A stretch of DNA of 8,157 nucleotides from Desulfovibrio desulfuricans (GCA_003251995.1 QKDT01000282.1:1-8157); one strand, 5' to 3'; positions 1-7,263 are shown, counted from the stretch's first letter. Notes: generated by a model not told the origin, from the sequence alone. Numbers and translations are program-made.

Positions 1-447
1 GAAGTGCGCCTCTCACCGGGCAACACCGTGCTGGCAATGGATTCTGGAACATGGCTTGTACGCACATGGTTTTTTTATACATACCCCGGCCTAAACGAAC
101 TCGGTAGCGTTGAATACTATCAGGCCGAGGAAAAACCGGCTCTACTGTGGAATGGAGATGCTGGCGTGCTGTTTTCTAGCATGACCAATGAGCCGCACCA
201 CAGAACCTGCGATTATGACCCCTGCGGGCCTGTTTCTGTACACGCCTACTCATTTAAAAATCGTCGTGTCCAAACACTGTTGCAGGGTACAGATCTGTGT
301 GATTTTACCCTGGCAGGTGTCGCAACCAATGCCGGAGGCTTCAAAGCAGAAAAGCTCTGTCTGTCATCAGCGGCAGCCTGGAGGGCCTTTCCGGAACATG
401 CTTCTGTTGAAGCGATTATCGTGGATCCTGGAACTTTCAACCCGTAA
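1..447 (+). CDS. Unrecognised protein, 3' end of a gene cut by the window edge
   Basis: The reading frame is open from the first base of the window and ends with TAA at 445-447, so the gene probably starts upstream. A GTG at 4 is available, but no upstream sequence is present to test it. About 148 residues are visible. There is no obvious membrane segment or recognisable motif. The visible part is rich in aromatic residues and glycine, and has several cysteines (for example in a CDYDPCGP segment about halfway along), which would suit a folded extracytoplasmic domain; that is a guess. Only 36 bp separate it from the next gene on the same strand, so the two may be co-transcribed. I do not recognise the family and assign no function. 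A competing frame at 188-859 runs across the next gene's signal peptide and is treated as a shadow. Confidence 0.55.
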   Translation, partial: EVRLSPGNTVLAMDSGTWLVRTWFFYTYPGLNELGSVEYYQAEEKPALLWNGDAGVLFSSMTNEPHHRTCDYDPCGPVSVHAYSFKNRRVQTLLQGTDLCDFTLAGVATNAGGFKAEKLCLSSAAAWRAFPEHASVEAIIVDPGTFNP

Positions 448-483
448 GTTCCTCAACTCTAGCGTAAAAGGAAGGAGAATCTC

Positions 484-906
484 ATGTTGCTCACAAAACC
501 CCCAAAACACATTGCCATTATGCTGCTGTCGCTGTTTTGTCTGGCGCTGCTTGCTACGCCAGCCTTGGCAAAAGACATTGTATGGAAAAATAAAAAGCTC
601 GAATTTGTTGATTACAAGGGCAAAAAGTGCCTGCGCGCTGAGGGATACTATTTCAATTCCAGCGGCGGCAGGGTTCTTACCGGCATCAACACCATATCCT
701 TTGCCTGGAAGGAAACACGCAACGGTGAAACGCGCGATGGCAGCGTTACTTTTGACGATCCGCCGTTCCATGACCAGCTTGCCCCTGGCGAAAAAAGTCG
801 CACCAGCAGTTTTCGCATATGCAGGTTCGGCCCTTCTAACGGATCGCACATCAAGGTGAGCGGTTTCAAAAATACCAATATCAACTATCGTTTTAGGTCT
901 TACTAG
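484..906 (+). CDS. Small secreted/periplasmic protein of unknown function
   Basis: This encodes a 140-residue protein with a clear Sec signal peptide: basic N-terminus (Lys5, Lys8), hydrophobic core at about 10-25, and an ALA signal-peptidase I site with cleavage likely after Ala29. The mature part is about 111 residues, rich in beta-prone and basic segments. It has exactly two cysteines (Cys49 and Cys113), which could form a disulfide in the periplasm. The ATG at 484 is supported by a strong ribosome binding site (AAGGAAGGAG, ending 6 bp before it). It lies 36 bp after the preceding gene and is followed by a GC-rich hairpin, so it probably ends that transcription unit. No catalytic motif is visible. 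The alternating hydrophobic/polar pattern would suit a small beta-sandwich, but I cannot name a family. Confidence 0.8.
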   Translation: MLLTKPPKHIAIMLLSLFCLALLATPALAKDIVWKNKKLEFVDYKGKKCLRAEGYYFNSSGGRVLTGINTISFAWKETRNGETRDGSVTFDDPPFHDQLAPGEKSRTSSFRICRFGPSNGSHIKVSGFKNTNINYRFRSY

Positions 907-932
907 AGGCTTGTGCCCGCCACTGGTGAGGG

Positions 933-951
933 GGGGGCGAAAGCCCCCTTT
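933..951 (+). terminator. Possible rho-independent terminator
   Basis: A perfect 6-bp stem GGGGGC/GCCCCC (933-938 and 943-948) closes a GAAA tetraloop and is followed by only three T residues. It lies 27 bp after the stop codon of the small secreted protein and about 80 bp before the STAS gene. The stem is strong but the U-tract is short, so termination may be partial. It would separate the left-hand unit from the STAS operon. Confidence 0.5.
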
Positions 952-1026
952 GTAATGCAACAACGTATTTGAAACTCAGCCGGTTCTTTGGCAAGTTAGC
1001 CACATAAGGCCAGCCCGGAGAACATC

Positions 1027-1371
1027 ATGGAAATTCAGGTTCACCGTTCGCAGGAAGTTTACGTGATCACGCTGTCTGGGCGGTGGGATACTTTTTCTGC
1101 GTCAGCATTCGAGCAAAAGTGCGCAAAACTGGTTGAAGAAGGCATGCGCATCGTGGTTATTAATGCCGCGGAGGTTGATTATGTAAGCTCGTTCGGGCTG
1201 CGCAGCCTGCTTAACCTGGGGAAACTGCTAGAACCCCTTAAGGGGCACATCCACATGAGCTCTTTGCAACCGCAGGTGAGCAAAATTTTTATCGGTAGCG
1301 GCTTCAGCAACCTGTTCCCGGTATTTTCCACAGTAGATGACGCCATAAAGGCTTTTGGAACTCTGGTGTGA
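1027..1371 (+). CDS. STAS-domain anti-sigma factor antagonist (SpoIIAA/RsbV-like)
   Basis: This 114-residue single-domain protein has the size and pattern of SpoIIAA/RsbV-type antagonists. The N-terminal strand VYVITLSGRWDT (11-22) matches the usual 'vxvlxlxGxldt' opening. The signature DYVSSFGLRSLL (51-62) carries the phosphoacceptor, which by alignment with SpoIIAA Ser58 should be Ser55. In the family, a HATPase-type kinase phosphorylates this serine and a SpoIIE/RsbU phosphatase removes the phosphate; only the dephosphorylated form binds and titrates the kinase. The ATG is preceded by GGAG (1017-1020) at good spacing. The stop TGA shares bases with the GTG start of the next gene (GTGA at 1368-1371), indicating translational coupling. 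The only HATPase in the window is in the divergent fusion protein at 4636-7263, which is its likely kinase. The family is clear; the downstream target is not visible. Confidence 0.92.
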   Translation: MEIQVHRSQEVYVITLSGRWDTFSASAFEQKCAKLVEEGMRIVVINAAEVDYVSSFGLRSLLNLGKLLEPLKGHIHMSSLQPQVSKIFIGSGFSNLFPVFSTVDDAIKAFGTLV

Positions 1372-3320
1372 GAGGGCAGAAGGTTCCGTGGCGGTACCGC
1401 CTTGAAACACGCCAGGCGATCCCGATAATGATCGGCCTTGCGGGCGTTATCGCGCTGCTGCTAACGCTCGGCTACCTATATGCAAGAGAGCAGATACTTG
1501 CCTCAACCAGGGCGCAGGTTGCCCAGTTGATTGGCAGTATTGCCAGGCAAGATGACTATAACCACAACTGGCTACAGCGGGGCATGCTGCCCCTGGTTCG
1601 TCTTGCTTCGCAATTTCCCGGTCTGAATGCCGCACAGCAAACAAAGGCAGATGCGGCCCTTTCTGCCATAATTTCTGATGCCAGAGGTCGCCAAACCGTC
1701 GATATCCTTTTGCTAAAAGCAACAGGAGAGCTAACCCTGCGCCGCTATGACAGTAAGGGCCTACTTTACGTCGGGCCACCAGAAAAAGGATGGACAGCGG
1801 AACAGGTCCGAAATTTTTCATCCCCCCAGTGGTATACACCTACGGTTGATGCCAAGCGCGATTTTGTGTTGCGGTACTCCGTGCCCATTCGTGACGCGGT
1901 AGATGGGGGCGAGGGCAAAAGCTTAGGTATTTGCAGCGCCAACCTTGCCATATCCTGGTTCGCCGACCGCGTGCGATCTTTCAGTCCGTTTAAAAATTGC
2001 GGCGTTTTTTTTCTTACGCATGATGGAAGCTGGACACTGCCGCAAAAGGACGATGCCCCCCTGGCGTGGCTCAAACAGCGCATGCTTGCGAGGCAATCTG
2101 GCGAACAGAACCTTAACTGGAACGGCGTGCCCTACACTGCCGTGTATACGCCCATGGCGAGCGACGAGCTGTTGTTGGGCCTGCTGATCCCACGAAAAGA
2201 TATTTTTGGTGATCTTGACCGCCTTACCCATCTACTCAGCGGTATTGGTCTGATTGTCTTGCTGCTGGCGGCATATAGTCTGCATCGCACTTCTAGAATG
2301 GTGCTAAAGCCACTGAATTCATTGGAAGACCTCGCCGAACGCTTGGCCCGTGGTGATCTGGCTGCCGCGGCTGCCACAGTGCCGCCACAGCATCAGAGCA
2401 GGTATCCCAACGAGGCGCAGCGGTTGCACCGGGCTACAGAAACCTTGCGGCAGGCATTGCACCAGCGCGTGCATGATCTGACGCTCATAGGTCAAACGCG
2501 AGAGCGGATATTTGGTGAAATGACTTTTGCCCGCGCCATGCAGGAGGCCATGCGCCCCAAACCCCTCTCTCCCGATGCCAGGGTGGAAATTGCGCCCTTT
2601 GTGCATATGGCTGGCGAGGTATGCGGTGATATGTATGATTATTTTTTTCAGAGCCCGCGTCAGCTCTGTTGCATTATGGGCAATGCCGTTGCGCACGGGG
2701 TACCCGCGGCACTGCTGACAGGCCGGGTCATCCCCCTGCTGCACGAGCTGCTGCTTTCAGGCTTTGGGCCAGGCAAGGCACTGGAGTACATCAATAGGGT
2801 GCTTGGCGCCTCGCATTCAGGCGAGCTCCACATGGTCAGCGTTTTTTCCGGCAGCCTGAATGTGGAGAACGGGCTGTTTCGCTGGGCCTGCGCGGGGCAG
2901 TCCCCGCCGTTTCGCTGTTTTGGGCATGATGTGGAGCAATTAGAGTGGACGGGCAACATACCCTTGGGCATCAATGAAAGTGAATGTTATCATGAGTATG
3001 AAACGCGTTTGCGCCCAGGAGAAACGCTGTTTTTTGCCGGACCGCGTTTGCTCTCGGTGCAGGATGAGCAGGGAACAACCTATGGAGAACAGGCTCTGCG
3101 CGCTTTTTTAGCCGATAACAACAGATCCCCGAATGCATTGGTCCGTGAGCTTTTTAGCGCGCTGTGTACGCATGCAGGGGGGCCGCCACAGGAAGACCTG
3201 ACGTTTTTTGCGCTCCGCTGGAAGGGTTGGGCCGGGGAGCCTTTGCCATCGCAGCAGAAGGTTACTTCTGATTTGGCGAGCCCATTTCCTTCAGCTTTAC
3301 ACGCAGTCCCTCGCGGCTGA
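1368..3320 (+). CDS. Membrane Cache-HAMP-SpoIIE (PP2C-like) protein, phosphatase domain apparently degenerate
   Basis: 650 residues. Order: short cytoplasmic N-terminus, membrane segment about 18-39, periplasmic Cache-like sensor about 40-286 (containing VFFLTHDGSW near 213-222), membrane segment about 287-306, HAMP about 307-362, SpoIIE/PP2C domain about 380-617. The fold signature is recognisable (AMQEAMRPKPL, EVCGDMYDYF, HGVPAALL, WACAGQSPPF, IPLG, PQEDLTFFAL). However, the catalytic GDVSGHG motif is GNAVAHG (Asn439 for Asp), and the LYTDG motif is FFAGP (Gly558 at the Asp position). Asp421 and Asp610 remain. Two of the four usual metal-binding aspartates are therefore missing, and PP2C phosphatase activity is doubtful. 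It starts at GTG 1368, overlapping the STAS stop codon, with no separate strong ribosome binding site. This coupling suggests it works directly with the STAS protein. About 33 residues follow the phosphatase fold, and this tail overlaps the convergent activator gene. It is a diverged paralogue of the protein at 4636-7263. Confidence 0.88.
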   Translation: MRGQKVPWRYRLETRQAIPIMIGLAGVIALLLTLGYLYAREQILASTRAQVAQLIGSIARQDDYNHNWLQRGMLPLVRLASQFPGLNAAQQTKADAALSAIISDARGRQTVDILLLKATGELTLRRYDSKGLLYVGPPEKGWTAEQVRNFSSPQWYTPTVDAKRDFVLRYSVPIRDAVDGGEGKSLGICSANLAISWFADRVRSFSPFKNCGVFFLTHDGSWTLPQKDDAPLAWLKQRMLARQSGEQNLNWNGVPYTAVYTPMASDELLLGLLIPRKDIFGDLDRLTHLLSGIGLIVLLLAAYSLHRTSRMVLKPLNSLEDLAERLARGDLAAAAATVPPQHQSRYPNEAQRLHRATETLRQALHQRVHDLTLIGQTRERIFGEMTFARAMQEAMRPKPLSPDARVEIAPFVHMAGEVCGDMYDYFFQSPRQLCCIMGNAVAHGVPAALLTGRVIPLLHELLLSGFGPGKALEYINRVLGASHSGELHMVSVFSGSLNVENGLFRWACAGQSPPFRCFGHDVEQLEWTGNIPLGINESECYHEYETRLRPGETLFFAGPRLLSVQDEQGTTYGEQALRAFLADNNRSPNALVRELFSALCTHAGGPPQEDLTFFALRWKGWAGEPLPSQQKVTSDLASPFPSALHAVPRG

Positions 3321-4545
3321 TGCCCAGCGCCCTTGCCGTTTGGGATTTGTTGCCGCCCATGTGTTTTAAAACATTTGCAATATGCCGAAACTCCATTTCC
3401 GCAAGTGTAGGCACGTTGTCACCAATGGTATCATGGGGAGTATCCGGGGCTTGCCCTGTTGCGGCAAATGCCGTTGATGGGGATTCATCAACGACCGGGG
3501 CTGAACCCAGCGCTGCGGAAAAGTCGCCTGCGGTGATGGTAGAGTTTTCCGCCAGCAGGGCCGCGCGCTCAAGTTCGTTTTCCAGCTCGCGCACATTGCC
3601 GGGCCATGGATGGGCCATCAACCGCGCCAGCGCTCCCCGGCTGAGGCTTGAGGCCGCCAGAGGCAGGCGGGCCGCCAGGCGCGAAAGAAAAAGCCGTGAA
3701 AGCAGGGGGATGTCTTCCTTGCGTTCCCTGAGAGGGGGAATATGCAGCCGCATGACATTGAGGCGATAAAAAAGGTCTGCCCTGAACGAGCCCTCGGCAA
3801 CGCATTTTTCAAGGTCGCGGTGCGTGGCTGCCATGATGCGCACGCCCACGCGGATGGGTTTGCGCCCGCCAACGCGTTCCACAGTGCCGGTTTCGATAAC
3901 GTGGAGCAGTTTTGCCTGGCTTTCCAGGGGCATATCGCCAATTTCATCCAGCAAGATAGCTCCGCCAGATGCCTGCTCAAAGCGTCCCATGCGGGCCTGC
4001 ACACCCGAGGCCACGCCAGCCTCAATGCCAAAGAGTTCGCTTTCAAGCAGCGCCCCGGGAATCGCCGCGCAGTTTATGGGGATAAAGGGTTTATCCGCAC
4101 GCAGGCTCAAAGCATGAACATGGCGCGCAAAAACACCTTTGCCCGTGCCGGTTTCTCCGGTTATCAAAAGAGTTGCGTCCACCAGCGCGGCCCGCTCCGC
4201 CTGATGCAAAAGCTGCTGCATTGCCGGGGCTGCGGCTACAGGGCGCGTGCCCGCGTATTTACGCCGCAGTTCGGCGCGCAGGCGGCTGTTTTCTTGAGTA
4301 ATCTGATTTTTGTGCCACAGCAGGTCTTCACGGGTTGCGGTCAACTCCTCAATGGTTCGGCCCAGCTCGAATTCCCGCGCTTCAATACGCACAAGCATCA
4401 TGCCCAAGGCTTCAGCCAGAACATTGACCTGGTCTTCCTGCTGATCAAAAGGTAGGTCAAAGATGGCCTTGGCTTGTTCGTATTCACCGCGGGTTATGGC
4501 TTCGCAGATGGCGGTCAGCTTTTCATATAGTTGGGGAGAATTCAT
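3262..4545 (-). CDS. Sigma-54-type AAA+ transcriptional activator, Fis HTH, variant GAFTGA loop
   Basis: 427 residues from ATG 4545. The frame is open further upstream, but translation there would run through the promoter region and has no family-like sequence; GGAAGAG a few bases before the ATG serves as ribosome binding site. The N-terminal region 1-95 is helical, ends in a probable coiled coil (55-95), and has no response-regulator receiver domain. AAA+ domain: Walker A GETGTGKG (130-137), Walker B ILLDEIGD (197-204), sensor I region MAATHRDL (238-245), FRADLFYRL (254-262), and WPGNVRELENE (314-324). The sigma-54 contact loop, normally GAFTGA, reads GVASGV (177-182). A C-terminal Fis-type helix-turn-helix spans about 383-422. 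The family normally uses ATP hydrolysis to remodel sigma-54 RNA polymerase at -24/-12 promoters. The divergent neighbour is a kinase/phosphatase, and a sigma-54 promoter lies at 7367-7382. Its input is probably protein-protein contact through the N-terminus (inference). Confidence 0.9.
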   Translation of the reverse strand: MNSPQLYEKLTAICEAITRGEYEQAKAIFDLPFDQQEDQVNVLAEALGMMLVRIEAREFELGRTIEELTATREDLLWHKNQITQENSRLRAELRRKYAGTRPVAAAPAMQQLLHQAERAALVDATLLITGETGTGKGVFARHVHALSLRADKPFIPINCAAIPGALLESELFGIEAGVASGVQARMGRFEQASGGAILLDEIGDMPLESQAKLLHVIETGTVERVGGRKPIRVGVRIMAATHRDLEKCVAEGSFRADLFYRLNVMRLHIPPLRERKEDIPLLSRLFLSRLAARLPLAASSLSRGALARLMAHPWPGNVRELENELERAALLAENSTITAGDFSAALGSAPVVDESPSTAFAATGQAPDTPHDTIGDNVPTLAEMEFRHIANVLKHMGGNKSQTARALGISREGLRVKLKEMGSPNQK

Positions 4546-4585
4546 AGTCTCTTCCGTTGGTGGCAAATAATCGGGCAATGCCTTT

Positions 4586-4614
4586 TTTATATGCCCAAAA
4601 TTTGGGCATGACAA
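4586..4614 (-). promoter_or_regulatory. Sigma-70-type promoter for the activator gene
   Basis: Read on the minus strand, TTGTCA (4614-4609, one mismatch to TTGACA) is followed after exactly 17 bp by TATAAA (4591-4586, one mismatch to TATAAT). The predicted transcription start is near 4579, leaving a leader of about 34 nt before the ATG at 4545. The spacer is filled by a perfect palindrome, so this promoter is probably regulated. I saw no comparably good promoter on the plus strand for the divergent fusion gene. Confidence 0.6.
4591..4609. promoter_or_regulatory. Perfect 19-bp palindrome, candidate operator
   Basis: ATGCCCAAAATTTGGGCAT has perfect 9-bp arms around a single central base. It occupies the spacer of the activator's promoter, touching one base of each hexamer, and lies 27 bp upstream of the chosen start of the divergent kinase/phosphatase gene. 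A dimeric protein bound here would block the activator promoter and could affect both genes. Possible binders are the activator itself, through its Fis helix-turn-helix, or an unlinked repressor. With no U-tract and a one-base centre, it is not a terminator. Confidence 0.6.
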
Positions 4615-4635
4615 GGCTTGCGGTTTGGACGGTTT

Positions 4636-7263
4636 ATGGGGAAGCGCGTGGAAAAAAGTAACAGCACTGATGAAAAATCGTGGATTCCTCTGGGCGCTGA
4701 CCACAAAAATGTGGATGCGGCGGTGCTGCCTGACCTTTTGGGCGCAGGGGAACACACGCTTTCCCTGCATTTTTCTGCCCATCTGGACACGGTTGAAGGT
4801 ATTTTGGCCTTGGCGCAAGAGTGGGCAGCGCAAAACGGGCTGGCACGCGACGACAGACTTTCGCTCCGGCTCGTACTGGACGAGTTGCTTGCCAATATAT
4901 GCATGCATTCTGAGGACAATGCCAATGATCTTATAGATCTGCGGCTTGAGATCGTGGGCAGACCAGGTGGGGCCGATAGTGCGTCAAACGCGCCGCAAGG
5001 CCATGTGCATATTGTTTTGCAGGATACGGGCAAGCCGTTTAACCCCCTGCATCATGAGCCTGAACCCGTGACGGATATTGCCACCACCCCCGTGGGTGGG
5101 CGCGGTCTGACGCTTGTGCGGCTGCTGACCGTCAATCATGCGTATAAATGGACAGGCGCAAGCAACCATTTTTGCCTCGATTTGCCACTGGCGGGCACAT
5201 CCGAAACAGCGGGATGGGCTCAATCCTCTGACCCCACAGGAATGCAGGGCCTTTCTATATGGCAACGTCTGTGCGCCCTGTGGTCAAGCAACCTGGCAGT
5301 GCGCCTGACCGTTATTTTTACCCTGTGCGCCCTTGTGCTGATGTGGGGGGCCATGGCGCTCTATTATCAGCAGATTGAAAAAGTTCGCGTAGCCAATGCC
5401 ACGGCAAGGGCCATGCAGGCATTGCACACGCAATCGGTTATTTCTTCCACATTTGTGGACAGGGTTGGCAAAGCCGTGCAAGAGCTGGCGCGGCAGGCGC
5501 AGCAGTTGCCCCGCGCCGAGGCGGGCGTGGCTGACCCCGACGCGCTAGTGCGCGAGCTGAAAAAGGTCTCGCAACTACGTTCCCTGGTGGCAGAGATCCC
5601 AGTACAGGGGCTGGTTGTGGGGATTGGCGGCAAAACCTGGCTTTATGACACCCGCGGAAGCGGTATTCTGCGGGAATTATTGAGTCAGGATCTGACGCCC
5701 CTTGTCAGCCGCAAGGGGCAGCCGCCACGGTGGGAGAGCGTATTTATCCGCGTGGGCGAGGATAATCCGCATGCCGCCATGCTGTTTGGGGTGGCGTTGA
5801 ACCCACATAATGATGCGGACAAGAGCTGGATTGGCACAATCATCAACATGCCCTGGATTGCCGAGACTCTCAAAGGGTTGAGCGGTTTTAAAAGCAGTGT
5901 TCCGTTTTTTTTAAATAAAGATGGGCGCTATATCATTTATCCCGTGGGCCGGCAGATGAGCCAGGGGCCGCAAAGCCTTGCAGAAGAAGCCCGGCACTAT
6001 AAAGCGCCGCGCCTACGCTTGCTGGAAAAAAAGATCTTGGCCGGGGAGCAGGGCGAAGTGCAGCTCTTGCCCGTGTTTAATGGAAACACCACGCCCTGGC
6101 CCCTGCCCTGGAACGGCCCCACATCTCTGGCGTATTATCCCATGAAAACATCGGGCTGGTATCTTGGTCTGCTGGTTTCAAGCGAGGAACTTGGCGATGC
6201 TCCTCAAAAACTGCCCATGGCCTTTATTTTAATGGCTATTCTTGGGCCTCTTTGCATCGGTTGCATGACCTGGGTCATCACATCGCGCTCGTTGCGTCCG
6301 CTGCACCATCTGGCATCGTCTCTGGAGCGGTTCAGCCAGGGCGATCTGGATGCGTCTGTACCCAGAGCCCGTTTTGGGGATGAAATAGGCCGCATGCTTG
6401 AAATCTTTGAGCGCGTGCGGGTAACGTTGCGGGCTTCCTTTCGAAATCTTGTAAACAGTGCCGCCGAGCAACAGCGAATTCGCAATGAGCTGGAACTCGC
6501 CCGAAACATCCAGCAGTCCATGCTGCCCAGAAAATTCCCCCGGTTGCCCTGGGGGCGCGTGCATGCTGTTACAGAAATGTGCAACGAGGTTTGCGGCGAT
6601 CTTAACGACTGCTTTGTGCAAGACCCCGCAAACTCTCAAAAACTGTGCTGTGTTGTGGGCGATGTTTGCGGCAAGGGCATTCCGGCGGCGCTCATCATGA
6701 GCCGGGCCATGTCCTTGGCCCGGGCCTTTCTGCTGGCGGGTCTTTCCCCTGCGGAAACCTTGGAGCGTGTTAATAACGCTCTGGCGCGGCAGGATAATTC
6801 ATCCATGTTTGTTACCATGCTGGTGGGCATTCTGGAGCAGAACGGCAGCTTTGAATGGGCAAGTGCGGGCCATCCCCCGCCGATTCTCGGCCCAGTGCCA
6901 GACAAAACAGGTACAGGTGAGCGCGTGCGGCCCCAGGCCTGGCCTGGAGAACTGGTGCTGGGCGTGCGGGAAAACCTGCGCTACACGTTGCACCGGCTGC
7001 AGGTTCAGACAGGTCAGTCCTTGCTGCTTTATACAGACGGCGCGGATGAGGCGCAGGGGCGACCGCAACAACAGGGTGGCAAATCAGGGGGAGAACTGTT
7101 TGGCGAGGCCCGTCTTGTGGATTCGTTTGCCAGTGCATGCCGTAGGGCTACCGGTGCGGAGCCAGTGGATATTTTAGAACGTATCTTGGGCGATATCCAC
7201 CAGCATATGGATGGGTGCGCTCCTTCTGACGATATCTCGTTGATGGTTGTAACCCGCATGTAG
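4636..7263 (+). CDS. Membrane fusion protein: RsbW-like HATPase + Cache sensor + HAMP + SpoIIE phosphatase
   Basis: 875 residues from ATG 4636. Alternatives are TTG 4618, whose ribosome binding site is too close, and GTG 4648, which has GGGGA in front; the start is therefore uncertain by a few codons. Order: HATPase domain about 38-185, with N-box DELLAN (Glu83, Asn87), G1 DTGKPFNP (Asp130 onward) and G2 GGRGLTLV (about 154-161); membrane segment about 221-243; periplasmic dCache-like sensor about 244-525, with FFLNKDGRYIIYP near 424-436; membrane segment about 527-550; HAMP about 551-604; SpoIIE/PP2C domain about 614-875. The phosphatase motifs are intact: VCGDLND (Asp655), GDVCGKG (Asp676), LYTDGADEA (Asp801) and SDDISL (Asp865/866). 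It therefore appears to carry both the serine kinase/anti-sigma module and the opposing phosphatase of a partner switch, one on each side of a sensor. The STAS protein at 1027-1371 is the likely substrate. It is divergent from the activator gene. Confidence 0.9.
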   Translation: MGKRVEKSNSTDEKSWIPLGADHKNVDAAVLPDLLGAGEHTLSLHFSAHLDTVEGILALAQEWAAQNGLARDDRLSLRLVLDELLANICMHSEDNANDLIDLRLEIVGRPGGADSASNAPQGHVHIVLQDTGKPFNPLHHEPEPVTDIATTPVGGRGLTLVRLLTVNHAYKWTGASNHFCLDLPLAGTSETAGWAQSSDPTGMQGLSIWQRLCALWSSNLAVRLTVIFTLCALVLMWGAMALYYQQIEKVRVANATARAMQALHTQSVISSTFVDRVGKAVQELARQAQQLPRAEAGVADPDALVRELKKVSQLRSLVAEIPVQGLVVGIGGKTWLYDTRGSGILRELLSQDLTPLVSRKGQPPRWESVFIRVGEDNPHAAMLFGVALNPHNDADKSWIGTIINMPWIAETLKGLSGFKSSVPFFLNKDGRYIIYPVGRQMSQGPQSLAEEARHYKAPRLRLLEKKILAGEQGEVQLLPVFNGNTTPWPLPWNGPTSLAYYPMKTSGWYLGLLVSSEELGDAPQKLPMAFILMAILGPLCIGCMTWVITSRSLRPLHHLASSLERFSQGDLDASVPRARFGDEIGRMLEIFERVRVTLRASFRNLVNSAAEQQRIRNELELARNIQQSMLPRKFPRLPWGRVHAVTEMCNEVCGDLNDCFVQDPANSQKLCCVVGDVCGKGIPAALIMSRAMSLARAFLLAGLSPAETLERVNNALARQDNSSMFVTMLVGILEQNGSFEWASAGHPPPILGPVPDKTGTGERVRPQAWPGELVLGVRENLRYTLHRLQVQTGQSLLLYTDGADEAQGRPQQQGGKSGGELFGEARLVDSFASACRRATGAEPVDILERILGDIHQHMDGCAPSDDISLMVVTRM

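Noticed and set aside
188..859. Plus-strand open frame of 223 codons
   Set aside because: It overlaps the last part of the first gene and most of the secreted-protein gene in another frame. It has no ribosome binding site and a composition typical of a shadow frame (many Ser, Arg, Cys).
367..963. Minus-strand open frame of 198 codons
   Set aside because: Antisense to the signal-peptide gene and running through the terminator hairpin. No recognisable motif.
992..1007. TTGGCAAGTTAGCC upstream of the STAS gene as a promoter
   Set aside because: It fails the sigma-54 -12 element, and the TTGAAA at 969-974 has no acceptable -10 at 16-18 bp.
2918..2928. TTTGGGCATGA, a match to one arm of the palindrome
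   Set aside because: A single half-site inside coding sequence (CFGHD) with no partner arm; a chance match is likely.
3742..4455. Plus-strand open frame of 237 codons
   Set aside because: Lies entirely antisense to the AAA+ core of the activator, whose Walker motifs show which strand is coding.
4561..4577. Sigma-54-like match TGGCAAATAATCGGGCA in the divergent region
   Set aside because: The GG-to-GC distance is one base too long and the TT before GC is missing.
4608..4661. 17-codon upstream ORF overlapping the start of the fusion gene
   Set aside because: It has no ribosome binding site and begins inside the palindrome. Without conservation data it is more likely chance than a leader peptide.
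4546..4908. N-terminal extension of the activator frame by 121 residues on the minus strand
   Set aside because: It would cross the promoter and palindrome and run antisense to the HATPase start. The sequence has no family-like features, whereas ATG 4545 has a ribosome binding site and a sensible N-terminus.
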